Assembly (NCBI GenBank): GCA_902796505.1
Contig: CADBPA010000180.1
Coordinates: 1-15,192, forward strand
From: an uncultured Ruminococcus sp.
GTDB lineage: Bacteria; Bacillota; Clostridia; Oscillospirales; CAG-272
Direction: 5' to 3'
Length of the DNA stretch: 15,192 nt
The notes beneath the pieces were generated by a model. The model made no database searches, was not told the DNA's origin, and saw only the letters and a list, made by a program, of their open reading frames with translations. The position numbers and the translations under genes are program-made. This document shows positions 1-6,779 of this stretch, one piece after another; the stretch's first letter is position 1, and each line of letters starts with the position of its first letter.

Positions 1-373
1 CGCGGACGACCGACGCGATCTGCTCCGGGGTGATCAGGCAGCGCGCCGCGTCGTGAACGGCAACAAAGCCGTTCTCCGGTATATGATCTTCCGAAATCGC
101 GGAAAAACCGAGCTTCGCCGATTCAAAACGGGATCTTCCCCCACCGACGACCGAAAAAGGCTTTTTCAGCCCGGAAAGCAGCCGCTCCGCCTCCGCGGTC
201 CTCACGGTCGGAACGACGACGACGATTTTTTCGATCTCCGGACAGCGCGCAAACGCATCGGCGCTTCTGCGGAGCATGGAAACTCCGCCGACCTGCAAAA
301 AAGCTTTCGGCAGATCCGCCTTCATTCGCTCGCCGCTTCCGCCGGCAAGGATCAGTCCGTAGGTCACGATCAT
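1..373 (-). CDS. ispD: 2-C-methyl-D-erythritol 4-phosphate cytidylyltransferase (IspD), 3' part missing
   Basis: IspD transfers CMP from CTP to 2-C-methyl-D-erythritol 4-phosphate in the cytosolic MEP pathway to isoprenoids. That pathway also supplies the undecaprenyl carrier used by MraY and MurG in this window. I translated the reverse strand by hand; 124 codons are present before the window edge, about half of a normal IspD of roughly 230 residues. It begins MIVTYGLILAGGSGERM, the glycine-rich nucleotide-binding loop, followed by LPKAFL (usually PKQFL), then GGGRSRFESAKLGF and VAVHDAARCLIT, which match the family's G-R-x-S-x-x-x-G and V-H-D-A-A-R motifs. The start at 373 is chosen because GGAGGA lies four bases upstream. 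It reads away from the dcw cluster and follows the 112-residue ORF after a 47-base gap, so the two are probably co-transcribed. No clear promoter of its own was found. The call is firm; only the missing C-terminus is unknown. Confidence 0.95.
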   Translation of the reverse strand, partial: MIVTYGLILAGGSGERMKADLPKAFLQVGGVSMLRRSADAFARCPEIEKIVVVVPTVRTAEAERLLSGLKKPFSVVGGGRSRFESAKLGFSAISEDHIPENGFVAVHDAARCLITPEQIASVVR

Positions 374-404
374 CTGTTCCTCCGATATAAAATATTATTG
401 TAGA

Positions 405-435
405 ATAGTATATCTACTATCTATTTACGATAGTA
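405..435. repeat. ATAGTA / TACTAT inverted and direct repeats upstream of ispD
   Basis: ATAGTA (405-410) and TACTAT (415-420) form an inverted repeat with a four-base spacer. A further ATAGTA lies at 430-435, inside the last codons of the neighbouring ORF. The stretch is strikingly AT-rich in GC-rich surroundings. It could be an operator or a small hairpin in the gap between the two minus-strand genes. The arms are only six bases, so chance in AT-rich DNA is possible. Confidence 0.35.
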
Positions 436-759
436 TACAAAATGCACGGTGATCGAGCGGACCGCTCCGCCGGAAAGTTTATCCGGCCCGCGGATGATCA
501 CGCCGTCTCCGCTCATCAGATCGAAAGCTTCAAGATCCTTTACGTCGGTGACGAAGATACGGTCTCCGGAGGAATCCACGATAAATTCCTCGCCGTGCAG
601 GCAGAGCGCGCCGCCGCGGCCGATGACGTCGTCGTTGTCCTCTCTGCGCTCGGTCACGTATTTGATGACCTGACCGTGAAGCGCTTTGGCGCGCGAAAGA
701 CGATAGGCGTATCCGGAGGGATCCTTCCTGCCGGAAAAGATTCTGGAAAATATCGACAT
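421..759 (-). CDS. hypothetical protein, 112 residues
   Basis: I do not recognise this protein. It begins MSIFSRIFSGRKDPSGYAYR and has no signal peptide or transmembrane segment. Its middle part reads GGALCLHGEEFIV, RIFVTDVKDLEAFDLMSGDG and VIIRGPDKLSGG: alternating hydrophobic residues with glycine turns that suggest a small, mainly beta cytosolic domain. There are no obvious catalytic motifs. The start is supported by GGAAGGAGA nine bases upstream. It sits just before ispD on the same strand and is divergent from mraZ, with roughly 300 bases of shared upstream DNA. A plus-strand ORF and another minus-strand ORF overlap it, but neither has a comparable ribosome-binding site. The gene is probably real; its function is unknown. 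Confidence 0.7.
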   Translation of the reverse strand: MSIFSRIFSGRKDPSGYAYRLSRAKALHGQVIKYVTERREDNDDVIGRGGALCLHGEEFIVDSSGDRIFVTDVKDLEAFDLMSGDGVIIRGPDKLSGGAVRSITVHFVYYRK

Positions 760-800
760 TCAGACGGTCTCCTTCCGTGCTTTCCTCTTTTCTTTCCTCT

Positions 801-811
801 ATTCTATCATA
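801..811 (-). promoter_or_regulatory. possible -10 region for the 112-residue ORF and ispD
   Basis: Read on the minus strand this stretch is TATGATAGAAT, containing two overlapping -10-like hexamers (TATGAT and TAGAAT) about 45 bases before the ORF start. The expected -35 position is only an A/T run, with no TTGACA-like hexamer, so this is a weak call. Confidence 0.3.
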
Positions 812-816
812 TTTTC

Positions 817-852
817 CGGAAGAAAAAAAGACCTTCGGGAAAAATTCTTCCG
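817..852. repeat. inverted repeat CGGAAGAA / TTCTTCCG in the divergent intergenic region
   Basis: Perfect eight-base arms at 817-824 and 845-852 are separated by 20 bases, between the two divergent transcription units. There is no T tract suited to termination on either side. An operator or chance are both possible. Confidence 0.3.
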
Positions 853-900
853 CCTTAGGAAAATTTTTTAACAAATTGTGAACTTTTTTTCAAAAAGGGG

Positions 901-929
901 TTGCATTTTCAATTGGAATGTGGTAGAAT
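901..929 (+). promoter_or_regulatory. dcw operon promoter (upstream of mraZ)
   Basis: A -35 hexamer TTGCAT (901-906), a 17-base spacer and a -10 hexamer TAGAAT (924-929) are preceded by TGG, giving an extended -10 element. The predicted start point is near 936, about 130 bases before mraZ. This is the best housekeeping-sigma promoter upstream of the cluster and very likely drives mraZ, rsmH and the genes behind them. Confidence 0.75.
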
Positions 930-939
930 GGTAACAAAG

Positions 940-974
940 TGGAGCAAAGTGGGGCAAAAAGGGGAATTTGAGGG
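940..974 (+). promoter_or_regulatory. MraZ operator: four G-rich pentamers at 10-base period
   Basis: TGGAG (940-944), TGGGG (950-954), AGGGG (960-964) and GAGGG (970-974) begin exactly ten bases apart, each followed by a five-base A-rich spacer. MraZ of several bacteria is known to bind tandem TGGGN-type repeats separated by five bases in front of its own operon. The array lies just downstream of the predicted start point, so bound MraZ would block the promoter or early elongation. The site is seen directly; that it is the MraZ operator is inference from the family. Confidence 0.7.
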
Positions 975-1067
975 TCAACCCCTTTCCCGAAAATCACCCC
1001 GCCCCGAATCGTTTGCCTTTGCTCCACACCGAAAAAAAGCGGACAACGCGCGGAAAGGAGAAAGAAG

Positions 1068-1490
1068 ATGTCGTTTGTCGGATCGTTCCATCATTCGCTC
1101 GATGCGAAAAAACGCGTTTTCATTCCCTCCAAATTCCGCGAAGATCTCGGCAACGTTTTTTATATCACGAGAAAATTTGACGTCTATCTCTCGGTTTACA
1201 CCGAAGCCGAATGGGAAGATTACGCCGAAAAGATCTCCTCTCTCCCGGAAGCCGATGCGGCAAGCGTTCAGGAATTCCTGCTCGGCGCGGCGCAGAAATG
1301 CGTTCCAGACGCGAGCGGCCGTATCATTCTCGACGATATCCTGATGAAGCACGCGAAGATCGACAAGAACGTCGTATTCGTCGGATCGGGAAAACAGATC
1401 CGCATCTTTGCCGAGGAAGAATGGCAGAAGCGCGAACAGAGCCGCGATTACGACAGCATCCGCGCGACCATGAGCAAATACGGTCTGTAA
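1068..1490 (+). CDS. mraZ: transcriptional regulator MraZ
   Basis: MraZ is a ring-forming DNA-binding protein with two AbrB-like halves that represses the dcw cluster by binding repeats in front of its own gene. The 140-residue product is a normal length. The first half carries SLDAKKRVFIPSKFR (residues 10-24), with the D-x-x-x-R signature at D12 and R16; the usual DAKGR has become DAKKR. The second half carries DASGRIILDDIL (81-92), with D81 and R85. The start at 1068 has an AAGGAG site seven bases upstream and is clearly preferred to an overlapping upstream frame. It is the first gene of the operon, and the 10-base-period repeats in its leader fit autoregulation. rsmH follows after 18 bases. 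Confidence 0.97.
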   Translation: MSFVGSFHHSLDAKKRVFIPSKFREDLGNVFYITRKFDVYLSVYTEAEWEDYAEKISSLPEADAASVQEFLLGAAQKCVPDASGRIILDDILMKHAKIDKNVVFVGSGKQIRIFAEEEWQKREQSRDYDSIRATMSKYGL

Positions 1491-1508
1491 GACGAAGGAG
1501 GACAAGCT

Positions 1509-2453
1509 TTGCCGGCACCCGAATTCTCTCACGTATCCGTTCTGCTCTATGAGTGCATCGAAGCGCTCAATATCCGGGACGGATTCACCTATGTGGACTG
1601 CACGACCGGCGGAGGCGGTCATTCTCTGGAGATCGCACGCCGTATGGGACCGAACTCCCGCCTCATCTGCTTTGACAGAGACGCCACGGCGATCGCCGCC
1701 GCAACCGAGCGGCTACACGATTATCTCGACCGGATCACCTTCGTCCACGACAACTTCTCTTCTCTCGAATCGGTCCTGCACCGATACCGGATCGAAAATC
1801 TCGGCGGCGTTCTCGCCGACCTCGGATGCAGTTCTTATCAGTTTGACACCCCGGAGCGCGGTTTCTCTTATATGCACGACGCGCGGCTGAATATGAAAAT
1901 GGATGAAGATTCTCCTCTTTCGGCATACGAGGTCGTGAACGAATATCCCGAATCCGAGCTGAAACGCATTCTGTTTGACTACGGCGAAGAGCGGTTTGCT
2001 CCGCGTATCGCGCAGGCGATCTGCAAAAGGCGCGCCGTCTCCCCCATTGAAACGACCTTCGAGCTCTCGGAGATCATCAGATCCGCGATACCCGCCGCCG
2101 CAAGAGCCGACGGACCGCACCCGGCAAAGAGAAGTTTTCAAGCCATCCGCATCGAAGTCAACGGAGAGCTGGACAGCATCCGACCGATGCTGGAAGCCGC
2201 CGCGCACAATCTTGTGCGTTCGGGGCGGATCGCGACGATCTCCTTCCATTCGCTGGAAGACCGCATCGTGAAAACCACCTACCGCGACCTCGCAAAGGGC
2301 TGCACCTGCCCGCCGGACTTCCCCGTCTGCGTTTGCGGAAAACGCCCGCTGGTCCGCGAGATCACCAAAAAACCGATCCTGCCGACCGAAAAAGAACTCG
2401 AAGAAAACCCCCGCTCCCGAAGCGCGAAGCTCCGCGTGGCGGAAAAAATGTAA
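1509..2453 (+). CDS. rsmH: 16S rRNA (cytosine1402-N4)-methyltransferase RsmH (MraW)
   Basis: RsmH uses S-adenosylmethionine to N4-methylate C1402 of 16S rRNA in the ribosomal P site. The 314-residue length is typical. Motifs in order: VDCTTGGGGHS (SAM loop, residues 29-39), FDRD (55-58), ADLGCSSYQFD (103-113), RGFSYMHDARLNMKMD (117-132), HPAKRSFQAIRIEVN (204-218) and SFHSLEDR (245-252). Near the C-terminus, C265, C267, C274 and C276 form a four-cysteine patch, a variant I recall from Firmicute homologues. The start is TTG at 1509, supported by AAGGAGG seven bases upstream and by the conserved N-terminal HVSVLLYECIEAL. The TTG may slightly limit expression relative to mraZ. It is second in the dcw operon and close behind mraZ, as is usual. 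Confidence 0.97.
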   Translation: MPAPEFSHVSVLLYECIEALNIRDGFTYVDCTTGGGGHSLEIARRMGPNSRLICFDRDATAIAAATERLHDYLDRITFVHDNFSSLESVLHRYRIENLGGVLADLGCSSYQFDTPERGFSYMHDARLNMKMDEDSPLSAYEVVNEYPESELKRILFDYGEERFAPRIAQAICKRRAVSPIETTFELSEIIRSAIPAAARADGPHPAKRSFQAIRIEVNGELDSIRPMLEAAAHNLVRSGRIATISFHSLEDRIVKTTYRDLAKGCTCPPDFPVCVCGKRPLVREITKKPILPTEKELEENPRSRSAKLRVAEKM

Positions 2454-2479
2454 ATTGTAAAAAAGAAAGGAAAACGAAT

Positions 2480-2905
2480 ATGAACGCGACCTGCACCGCT
2501 TATCAGGATCTTTATATGCAACTGAAACAGCAATTCACCGTGGAAGCCGACGGCAAAGATTATACCCTCGGCGAATATATGCAGCAGAGAGCGCTTGTTC
2601 GTAAAGAAAGCGCGCCGCTCGCCGTCCGTCCGGCGCGTCCCGCCAATGCCGCGATGGTGCGTTTCGGCGAATTCCTTTCCGAAAAACTGACCGTAAGAAC
2701 TCCTCCGGTCAAAGATAAGACGATGCGCAGATTCCCTCTTCGCACCTCTTTTTCCACGGCGCTGGCCGCCGTCACCCTCTGCGGTCTGCTTTTCAGCTTC
2801 GCATTTCTCGGCGCGCGCGCCGCGCTTCCGCAGAACGAAGCTCCCGTGATGGAGGAGCAGCCCGAACCCGAAACCGAGACGGCGGAATTGCTCGCCGAGA
2901 ATTGA
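2480..2905 (+). CDS. single-pass membrane protein in the ftsL position
   Basis: This 141-residue protein occupies the slot between rsmH and the division transpeptidase where ftsL normally lies. Its architecture differs from FtsL. There is a long N-terminal part (1-90, rich in Q, R and A, with YTLGEYMQQRALV near 28-40 and a basic stretch MRRFPLR at 82-88), one hydrophobic segment (about 91-112) and a short acidic tail (EEQPEPETE) of under 30 residues. The positive-inside rule suggests a cytoplasmic N-terminus. FtsL normally has a short cytoplasmic tail and a longer extracellular leucine-zipper coiled coil, and no such coil can fit here. It may be a highly diverged FtsL analogue or an unrelated lineage-specific protein. 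The start at 2480 has only a modest site (AAAGG) nine bases upstream. A terminator-like hairpin follows the gene. Confidence 0.75.
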   Translation: MNATCTAYQDLYMQLKQQFTVEADGKDYTLGEYMQQRALVRKESAPLAVRPARPANAAMVRFGEFLSEKLTVRTPPVKDKTMRRFPLRTSFSTALAAVTLCGLLFSFAFLGARAALPQNEAPVMEEQPEPETETAELLAEN

Positions 2906-2940
2906 TCGCGGGCATATCCCGGGAAAATTTCACATAGAAT

Positions 2941-2973
2941 GTAGCGATTGCAAACGCATTCGCTACTTTTTTT
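2941..2973 (+). terminator. intrinsic terminator or attenuator between the ftsL-slot gene and pbp
   Basis: Arms 2941-2951 and 2956-2966 pair over 11 positions with one T-T mismatch and an AAAC loop (GTAGCGA pairs with TCGCTAC on the outside), followed at once by seven Ts (2967-2973). This is textbook intrinsic-terminator form, yet it lies 32 bases before pbp and inside an otherwise co-directional cluster. I saw no convincing promoter between it and pbp, so partial read-through or attenuation is the likely role. Confidence 0.7.
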
Positions 2974-3005
2974 ATTTTCCGCGCTTCTTGCAGAAGGAAC
3001 CGAAT

Positions 3006-5258
3006 ATGAATCCTCAAAACACCGATTACGCCGCGCTGCGCAAAACGTCGGCGCGGATCAAAAAGATCTCGATCGCCCTCTTCTGTTTTCTCGCTTTTCT
3101 CACCGCAAATCTTCTTCGCCTTCAGCTTTTTCTTTCCGAGGACTACCGAAGTCAGGTCTACGATCAAGTGACGACGACCTCCGCCCTGCGCGCAAAGCGA
3201 GGCGCGATCTACGACGCCAATATGAAGCTTCTCGCGACCGACCGCAGCGTCTGGCGCATCTTTGTTTCGCCGCGCGTGATCCGCAACCGCGGAAAGAAGG
3301 ACGGCGTGGATTATTTTGCGAAGATCGCCTCCCTGCTCTCTCCGATCCTCGGAAAGGACGAGAAAAAGATCTACGAGGCGATCTTCAAGCCGTCGGTGCT
3401 CGACGTGACGGTCGAAAAAGCGACCGATGAGGAAATCTACCGCAAAGTCCTCTCTGTCATCCGGGAGAACGATCTTGCGGATATGCTCTTCTGTGAAGAA
3501 CAGACGACGCGCTACTATCCCGAAGGGACGCTTGCCGCGCATCTGCTCGGATTCGTCGGAAGCGACGCGCAGGGACTCTACGGTCTCGAATACGCCTACG
3601 ACAAGACGCTTGCCGGAAAAAACGGCAGTTATCTTTACGCCAAAGACGCCGCCGGAAATCCTCTGCCGAGCGGATATTCCGCCTTTATCCCGGCGGAGGA
3701 CGGCGCGAGCATCGTCACCACGATCGATTCCTATCTGCAAAGCACACTGGAGGCGGTCGTCGAAGAGGCGAGGCAGAACGCCGGCGCGCAGAATCGGGTG
3801 ACCGGGGTGGTCATGAACGTGCGCACCGGGGCGATCCTCGCAATGGCGACCACCGCACCCTTCGATCCGAATTCCCCTTACGAACTCTCCGCATTTTACC
3901 GCGAGAAGCTCGCCGCGGAAAATCTCGCCGAGGGCAGCGACGAATGGAAGGCGAAGCGCAAGGAAATGATGGAGATCATGTGGTCGAACAAGGCGGTCGG
4001 AGAAATTTACGAGCCGGGATCGACCTTCAAGATCGTGACGGTATCTGCCGCTCTGCAAAGCGGTGCCGCCAAGATGACCGACCGTTTCTCCTGCCCGGGA
4101 TATCTGATGGTCGGCGGCTGGCGGATCAAATGCCATAAAACCACCGGACACGGATCGAATTTCACGCTGGCGTACGGACTTCAGATGTCCTGCAACCCGA
4201 CGATGATGACGGTCGCGGCGCGGATCGGGAGCGAAACCTTTTACGATTACGTCGAGCGGTTCGGCTATTTTGAAAAAAGCGGGATCGATCTTCCGAGCGA
4301 AGGCAGGAGCATCTTTCATCAGCCGGAAGCGTTCGGAACGGTAGAGCTTGCGACCGCCTCTTTCGGGCAGCGCTTCAAGGTTTCGATCATCTCCCATCTC
4401 TGCGCCATCGCCGCGGTGGCGAACGGCGGAACGCTCGTCGAGCCGTACGTCGTCGAAAAGGTGATCGACCGGAGCGGCAACGTCATCTCCGCACATGAAG
4501 TGACAGAGAAAAGACGGGTGATCTCTCCGGAGGTGGCGGCGGAGGTCTGCCGGGTGCTGGAAGAAGGCGTCAGCGGAGACGGAGGCGCAAAAAACGCGCG
4601 CGTTCCGGGATACAAGGTCGCCGCCAAGACGGGTACGTCGCAGAAATTCGATATTCTCGACGAGAACGGAAACTCCTATCTGCGCATCGGCTCGACCGTC
4701 GCTTTCGCACCGTCGGACGAAGCGGGGATCGCCATGATCCTGATCGTGGATGAGCCGACCTCACAGATCAAATACGGAAGTTACGTCGCGGCGCCTTACG
4801 TTTCGGAATATCTCTCGAAAGCGCTTCCCTATCTCGGATACGAAGCGAACGGAGCCGACGATCTCTGTACTCTGCCGGATCTTGTCGGGATGGAGATCGG
4901 CGCCGCGAAAAAACTGCTCGCCGAACGGAAGATCGCCTGCGAGATCATCGGGGACGGCGCGACAGTCCTCTTCCAGACGCCGGGAGCCGAAGAAACGCTT
5001 CTCGCCGAACGCGCAAAGGTCCTGCTTTATACCGAGGAGGGGGCGGAGCAATTCTGTACCGTCCCGGATCTCGTCGGAAAAGACGCTCTGGAAGCGAATC
5101 TCGCCGCCAACGCCGCCGGGCTGAATATCGCGGTCATCGGCGTGCGGGAAAATGCAGGAGGAGCAAAGGTGATCGCGCAGTCCATCCCGTCGGGAACGGT
5201 CGTCGCGCGCGGCAGTACGCTGACGCTGACGGTGCTGTATACCGATTTTGAAGATTAG
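3006..5258 (+). CDS. ftsI: class B penicillin-binding protein (FtsI/SpoVD-like) with two PASTA domains
   Basis: This is a septal or sporulation D,D-transpeptidase that crosslinks peptidoglycan together with the SEDS polymerase FtsW. From the ATG at 3006 the product is 750 residues. It has a short cytoplasmic tail, a transmembrane anchor (about 21-42), a dimerisation region beginning RAKRGAIYDANMKLLATD, and a transpeptidase domain with catalytic S339 in STFK (339-342), SCN (395-397) and KTGTS (541-545). Two PASTA repeats, CTLPDLVG (621 onward) and CTVPDLVG (684 onward), end the protein. PASTA repeats are found in Firmicute PBP2x and SpoVD. AAGGA lies seven bases before the chosen start; the in-frame TTG at 2988 lacks such a site. 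Whether it serves vegetative division or spore cortex synthesis cannot be told. It is the only class B PBP in the cluster, so division is favoured. murE follows after 12 bases. Confidence 0.94.
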   Translation: MNPQNTDYAALRKTSARIKKISIALFCFLAFLTANLLRLQLFLSEDYRSQVYDQVTTTSALRAKRGAIYDANMKLLATDRSVWRIFVSPRVIRNRGKKDGVDYFAKIASLLSPILGKDEKKIYEAIFKPSVLDVTVEKATDEEIYRKVLSVIRENDLADMLFCEEQTTRYYPEGTLAAHLLGFVGSDAQGLYGLEYAYDKTLAGKNGSYLYAKDAAGNPLPSGYSAFIPAEDGASIVTTIDSYLQSTLEAVVEEARQNAGAQNRVTGVVMNVRTGAILAMATTAPFDPNSPYELSAFYREKLAAENLAEGSDEWKAKRKEMMEIMWSNKAVGEIYEPGSTFKIVTVSAALQSGAAKMTDRFSCPGYLMVGGWRIKCHKTTGHGSNFTLAYGLQMSCNPTMMTVAARIGSETFYDYVERFGYFEKSGIDLPSEGRSIFHQPEAFGTVELATASFGQRFKVSIISHLCAIAAVANGGTLVEPYVVEKVIDRSGNVISAHEVTEKRRVISPEVAAEVCRVLEEGVSGDGGAKNARVPGYKVAAKTGTSQKFDILDENGNSYLRIGSTVAFAPSDEAGIAMILIVDEPTSQIKYGSYVAAPYVSEYLSKALPYLGYEANGADDLCTLPDLVGMEIGAAKKLLAERKIACEIIGDGATVLFQTPGAEETLLAERAKVLLYTEEGAEQFCTVPDLVGKDALEANLAANAAGLNIAVIGVRENAGGAKVIAQSIPSGTVVARGSTLTLTVLYTDFED

Positions 5259-5270
5259 AAAGGAGATTTT

Positions 5271-6779
5271 ATGAAACTCTCAGAACTTTTGCCGGAAGGT
5301 GCGGATCATTCCGGAATCGAGATCGCGCGCGTAACGGCAAAGCCCGCCGGGATCGACCGGCAGACGCTCTTTTTCCTTCTCCCCGGCGTCCGCAAAGACA
5401 GCCGATGCTATCTTCCCTACTGTCTCTCCCGCCGCCCGGCGGCACTCGTCGCAGAGGAAGGATGTACGATCCCGAAAAGCGACGTACCGGTCTTTACGAT
5501 CCGGGAGGTGCGGCGGCGGTTTGCCGAGGCAATGGCAAAATTCTACTGCCCGGATCTTTCAAAGATGCGCTTTCACGGCGTGACCGGGACGAACGGAAAG
5601 ACGACGCTCTCGACGATGCTCGCATACCTTCTGGAGACCGCAGGACGGAAAGTCGGGCGGATCGGTACCGGTGAGATCCTCTGCCTCGGCGAACAGCTGA
5701 CCGATCGCTATTACAGCATGACGACGCCGGATCCCGATCTTCTCTATCCGGCGCTTCAAAAAATGGCGGAAGCGGGAGTGACCGACGTGATAATGGAGGT
5801 TTCCAGCCACGCGCTGGCACTCGGCAAGGTCGCGCCGATCCGCTTTGATACCGGCGTTTTTACCGGACTTTCTCCCGAACATCTGGATTTTCACAAAACG
5901 ATCGAGAACTATTACGCCGCGAAAAAGAGTTTTTTCGGGCAGGTAAAAAACGCTCTGATCTGCTCGGATGACGAATACGGAAAACGGTTAATCGGGGAGT
6001 TGAAAGCCGAAAAAAATTCATGCAAAGTTCTCCGTTACGGAGCGATCGAAGAAGCGGAGATCCGGCTCTGTGAAACGCCGCGCGAAGCAGACCCGTGCGA
6101 CCGAAATACCTTCTGCGTGAAGGCGGATCGGGAGAGCGCGGAAACGGCGTGCGTAATGCCCGGCGCATACAACCGGATGAACGCGATCGGCGCGATCGGC
6201 GCGGCGGTGCTTGCGGGAATTCCGATCGGGGTGGCGGCAAAGGCATTGAAAAGTTTTCCGGGCGTCCCCGGACGGTACGAGATCTACCGTGCGGACGTCA
6301 CGGCGGTCATCGATTACGCGCATACTCCCATTGCCATGAAGAACATATTAAAAAGTTTAAAACAAGATCAAATTATAGGGCAGAAACTGACCGTTGTCTT
6401 TGGATGCGGAGGAGAGCGCGACAAAGAAAAGCGCCCGCTCTGCGCCGCGGTCGCCGCGGAATTTGCCGACCGGATCCTTGTGACAAGCGACAATCCGCGC
6501 GGAGAATCCCCGATCGGAATTATCCGGGATATTCTGTCCGGATTCCCGGAAGGTACGTCCTATCGGGTACTGCCGAACCGTAAAGCTGCCATCGAAGCGG
6601 CGATCCTCTCCGCCGCACCGGGCGACACGGTGGCGATCCTCGGAAAAGGCGCCGAGCGGTATACGATCGCCGCCGGCGTTGTGACCGATTTTGACGAGAG
6701 AAAAATCGTTTCGGACGCACTAAAAGCGAGAACGTCGGGCAATACTGAAAGCACGGAGGTGACGGCGGATGGAAGGTAA
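5271..6779 (+). CDS. murE: UDP-N-acetylmuramoyl-L-alanyl-D-glutamate--2,6-diaminopimelate ligase MurE
   Basis: MurE adds the third amino acid of the peptidoglycan stem using ATP, in the cytosol. The 502 residues are normal length. Motifs: P-loop GTNGKTT (106-112), TTPDPD (151-156), MEVSSHAL (175-182), PEHLDFH (202-208), the YYAAKKSFF segment (214-222) holding the lysine that is carbamylated in this family, DYAHTP (348-353), and FGCGGERDKEKRP (377-389). DNPRGE (407-412) is the motif of enzymes selecting meso-diaminopimelate, whereas lysine-adding enzymes differ there, so the wall is probably of mDAP type. AAAGGAGA lies just before the ATG. The gene overlaps murF by 11 bases, and the murF ribosome-binding site is inside its 3' end. 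An unusually AT-rich codon patch lies at about 6341-6390, after DYAHTP. Confidence 0.97.
   Translation: MKLSELLPEGADHSGIEIARVTAKPAGIDRQTLFFLLPGVRKDSRCYLPYCLSRRPAALVAEEGCTIPKSDVPVFTIREVRRRFAEAMAKFYCPDLSKMRFHGVTGTNGKTTLSTMLAYLLETAGRKVGRIGTGEILCLGEQLTDRYYSMTTPDPDLLYPALQKMAEAGVTDVIMEVSSHALALGKVAPIRFDTGVFTGLSPEHLDFHKTIENYYAAKKSFFGQVKNALICSDDEYGKRLIGELKAEKNSCKVLRYGAIEEAEIRLCETPREADPCDRNTFCVKADRESAETACVMPGAYNRMNAIGAIGAAVLAGIPIGVAAKALKSFPGVPGRYEIYRADVTAVIDYAHTPIAMKNILKSLKQDQIIGQKLTVVFGCGGERDKEKRPLCAAVAAEFADRILVTSDNPRGESPIGIIRDILSGFPEGTSYRVLPNRKAAIEAAILSAAPGDTVAILGKGAERYTIAAGVVTDFDERKIVSDALKARTSGNTESTEVTADGR

Noticed and set aside
940..974. CRISPR-like or simple tandem repeat array
   Set aside because: The units are five-base boxes with ten-base spacing, far too short for CRISPR, and the position in front of mraZ explains them as an operator.
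975..1622. 215-codon minus-strand ORF across the mraZ region
   Set aside because: It is antisense to the clear mraZ motifs and the start of rsmH, and has no recognisable domain or credible ribosome-binding context.
2793..4496. 567-codon open frame on the minus strand
   Set aside because: It lies wholly antisense to the 3' end of the ftsL-slot gene and to pbp, is His/Arg/Asp-rich without motifs, and results from the GC-rich codon bias of the plus-strand genes.
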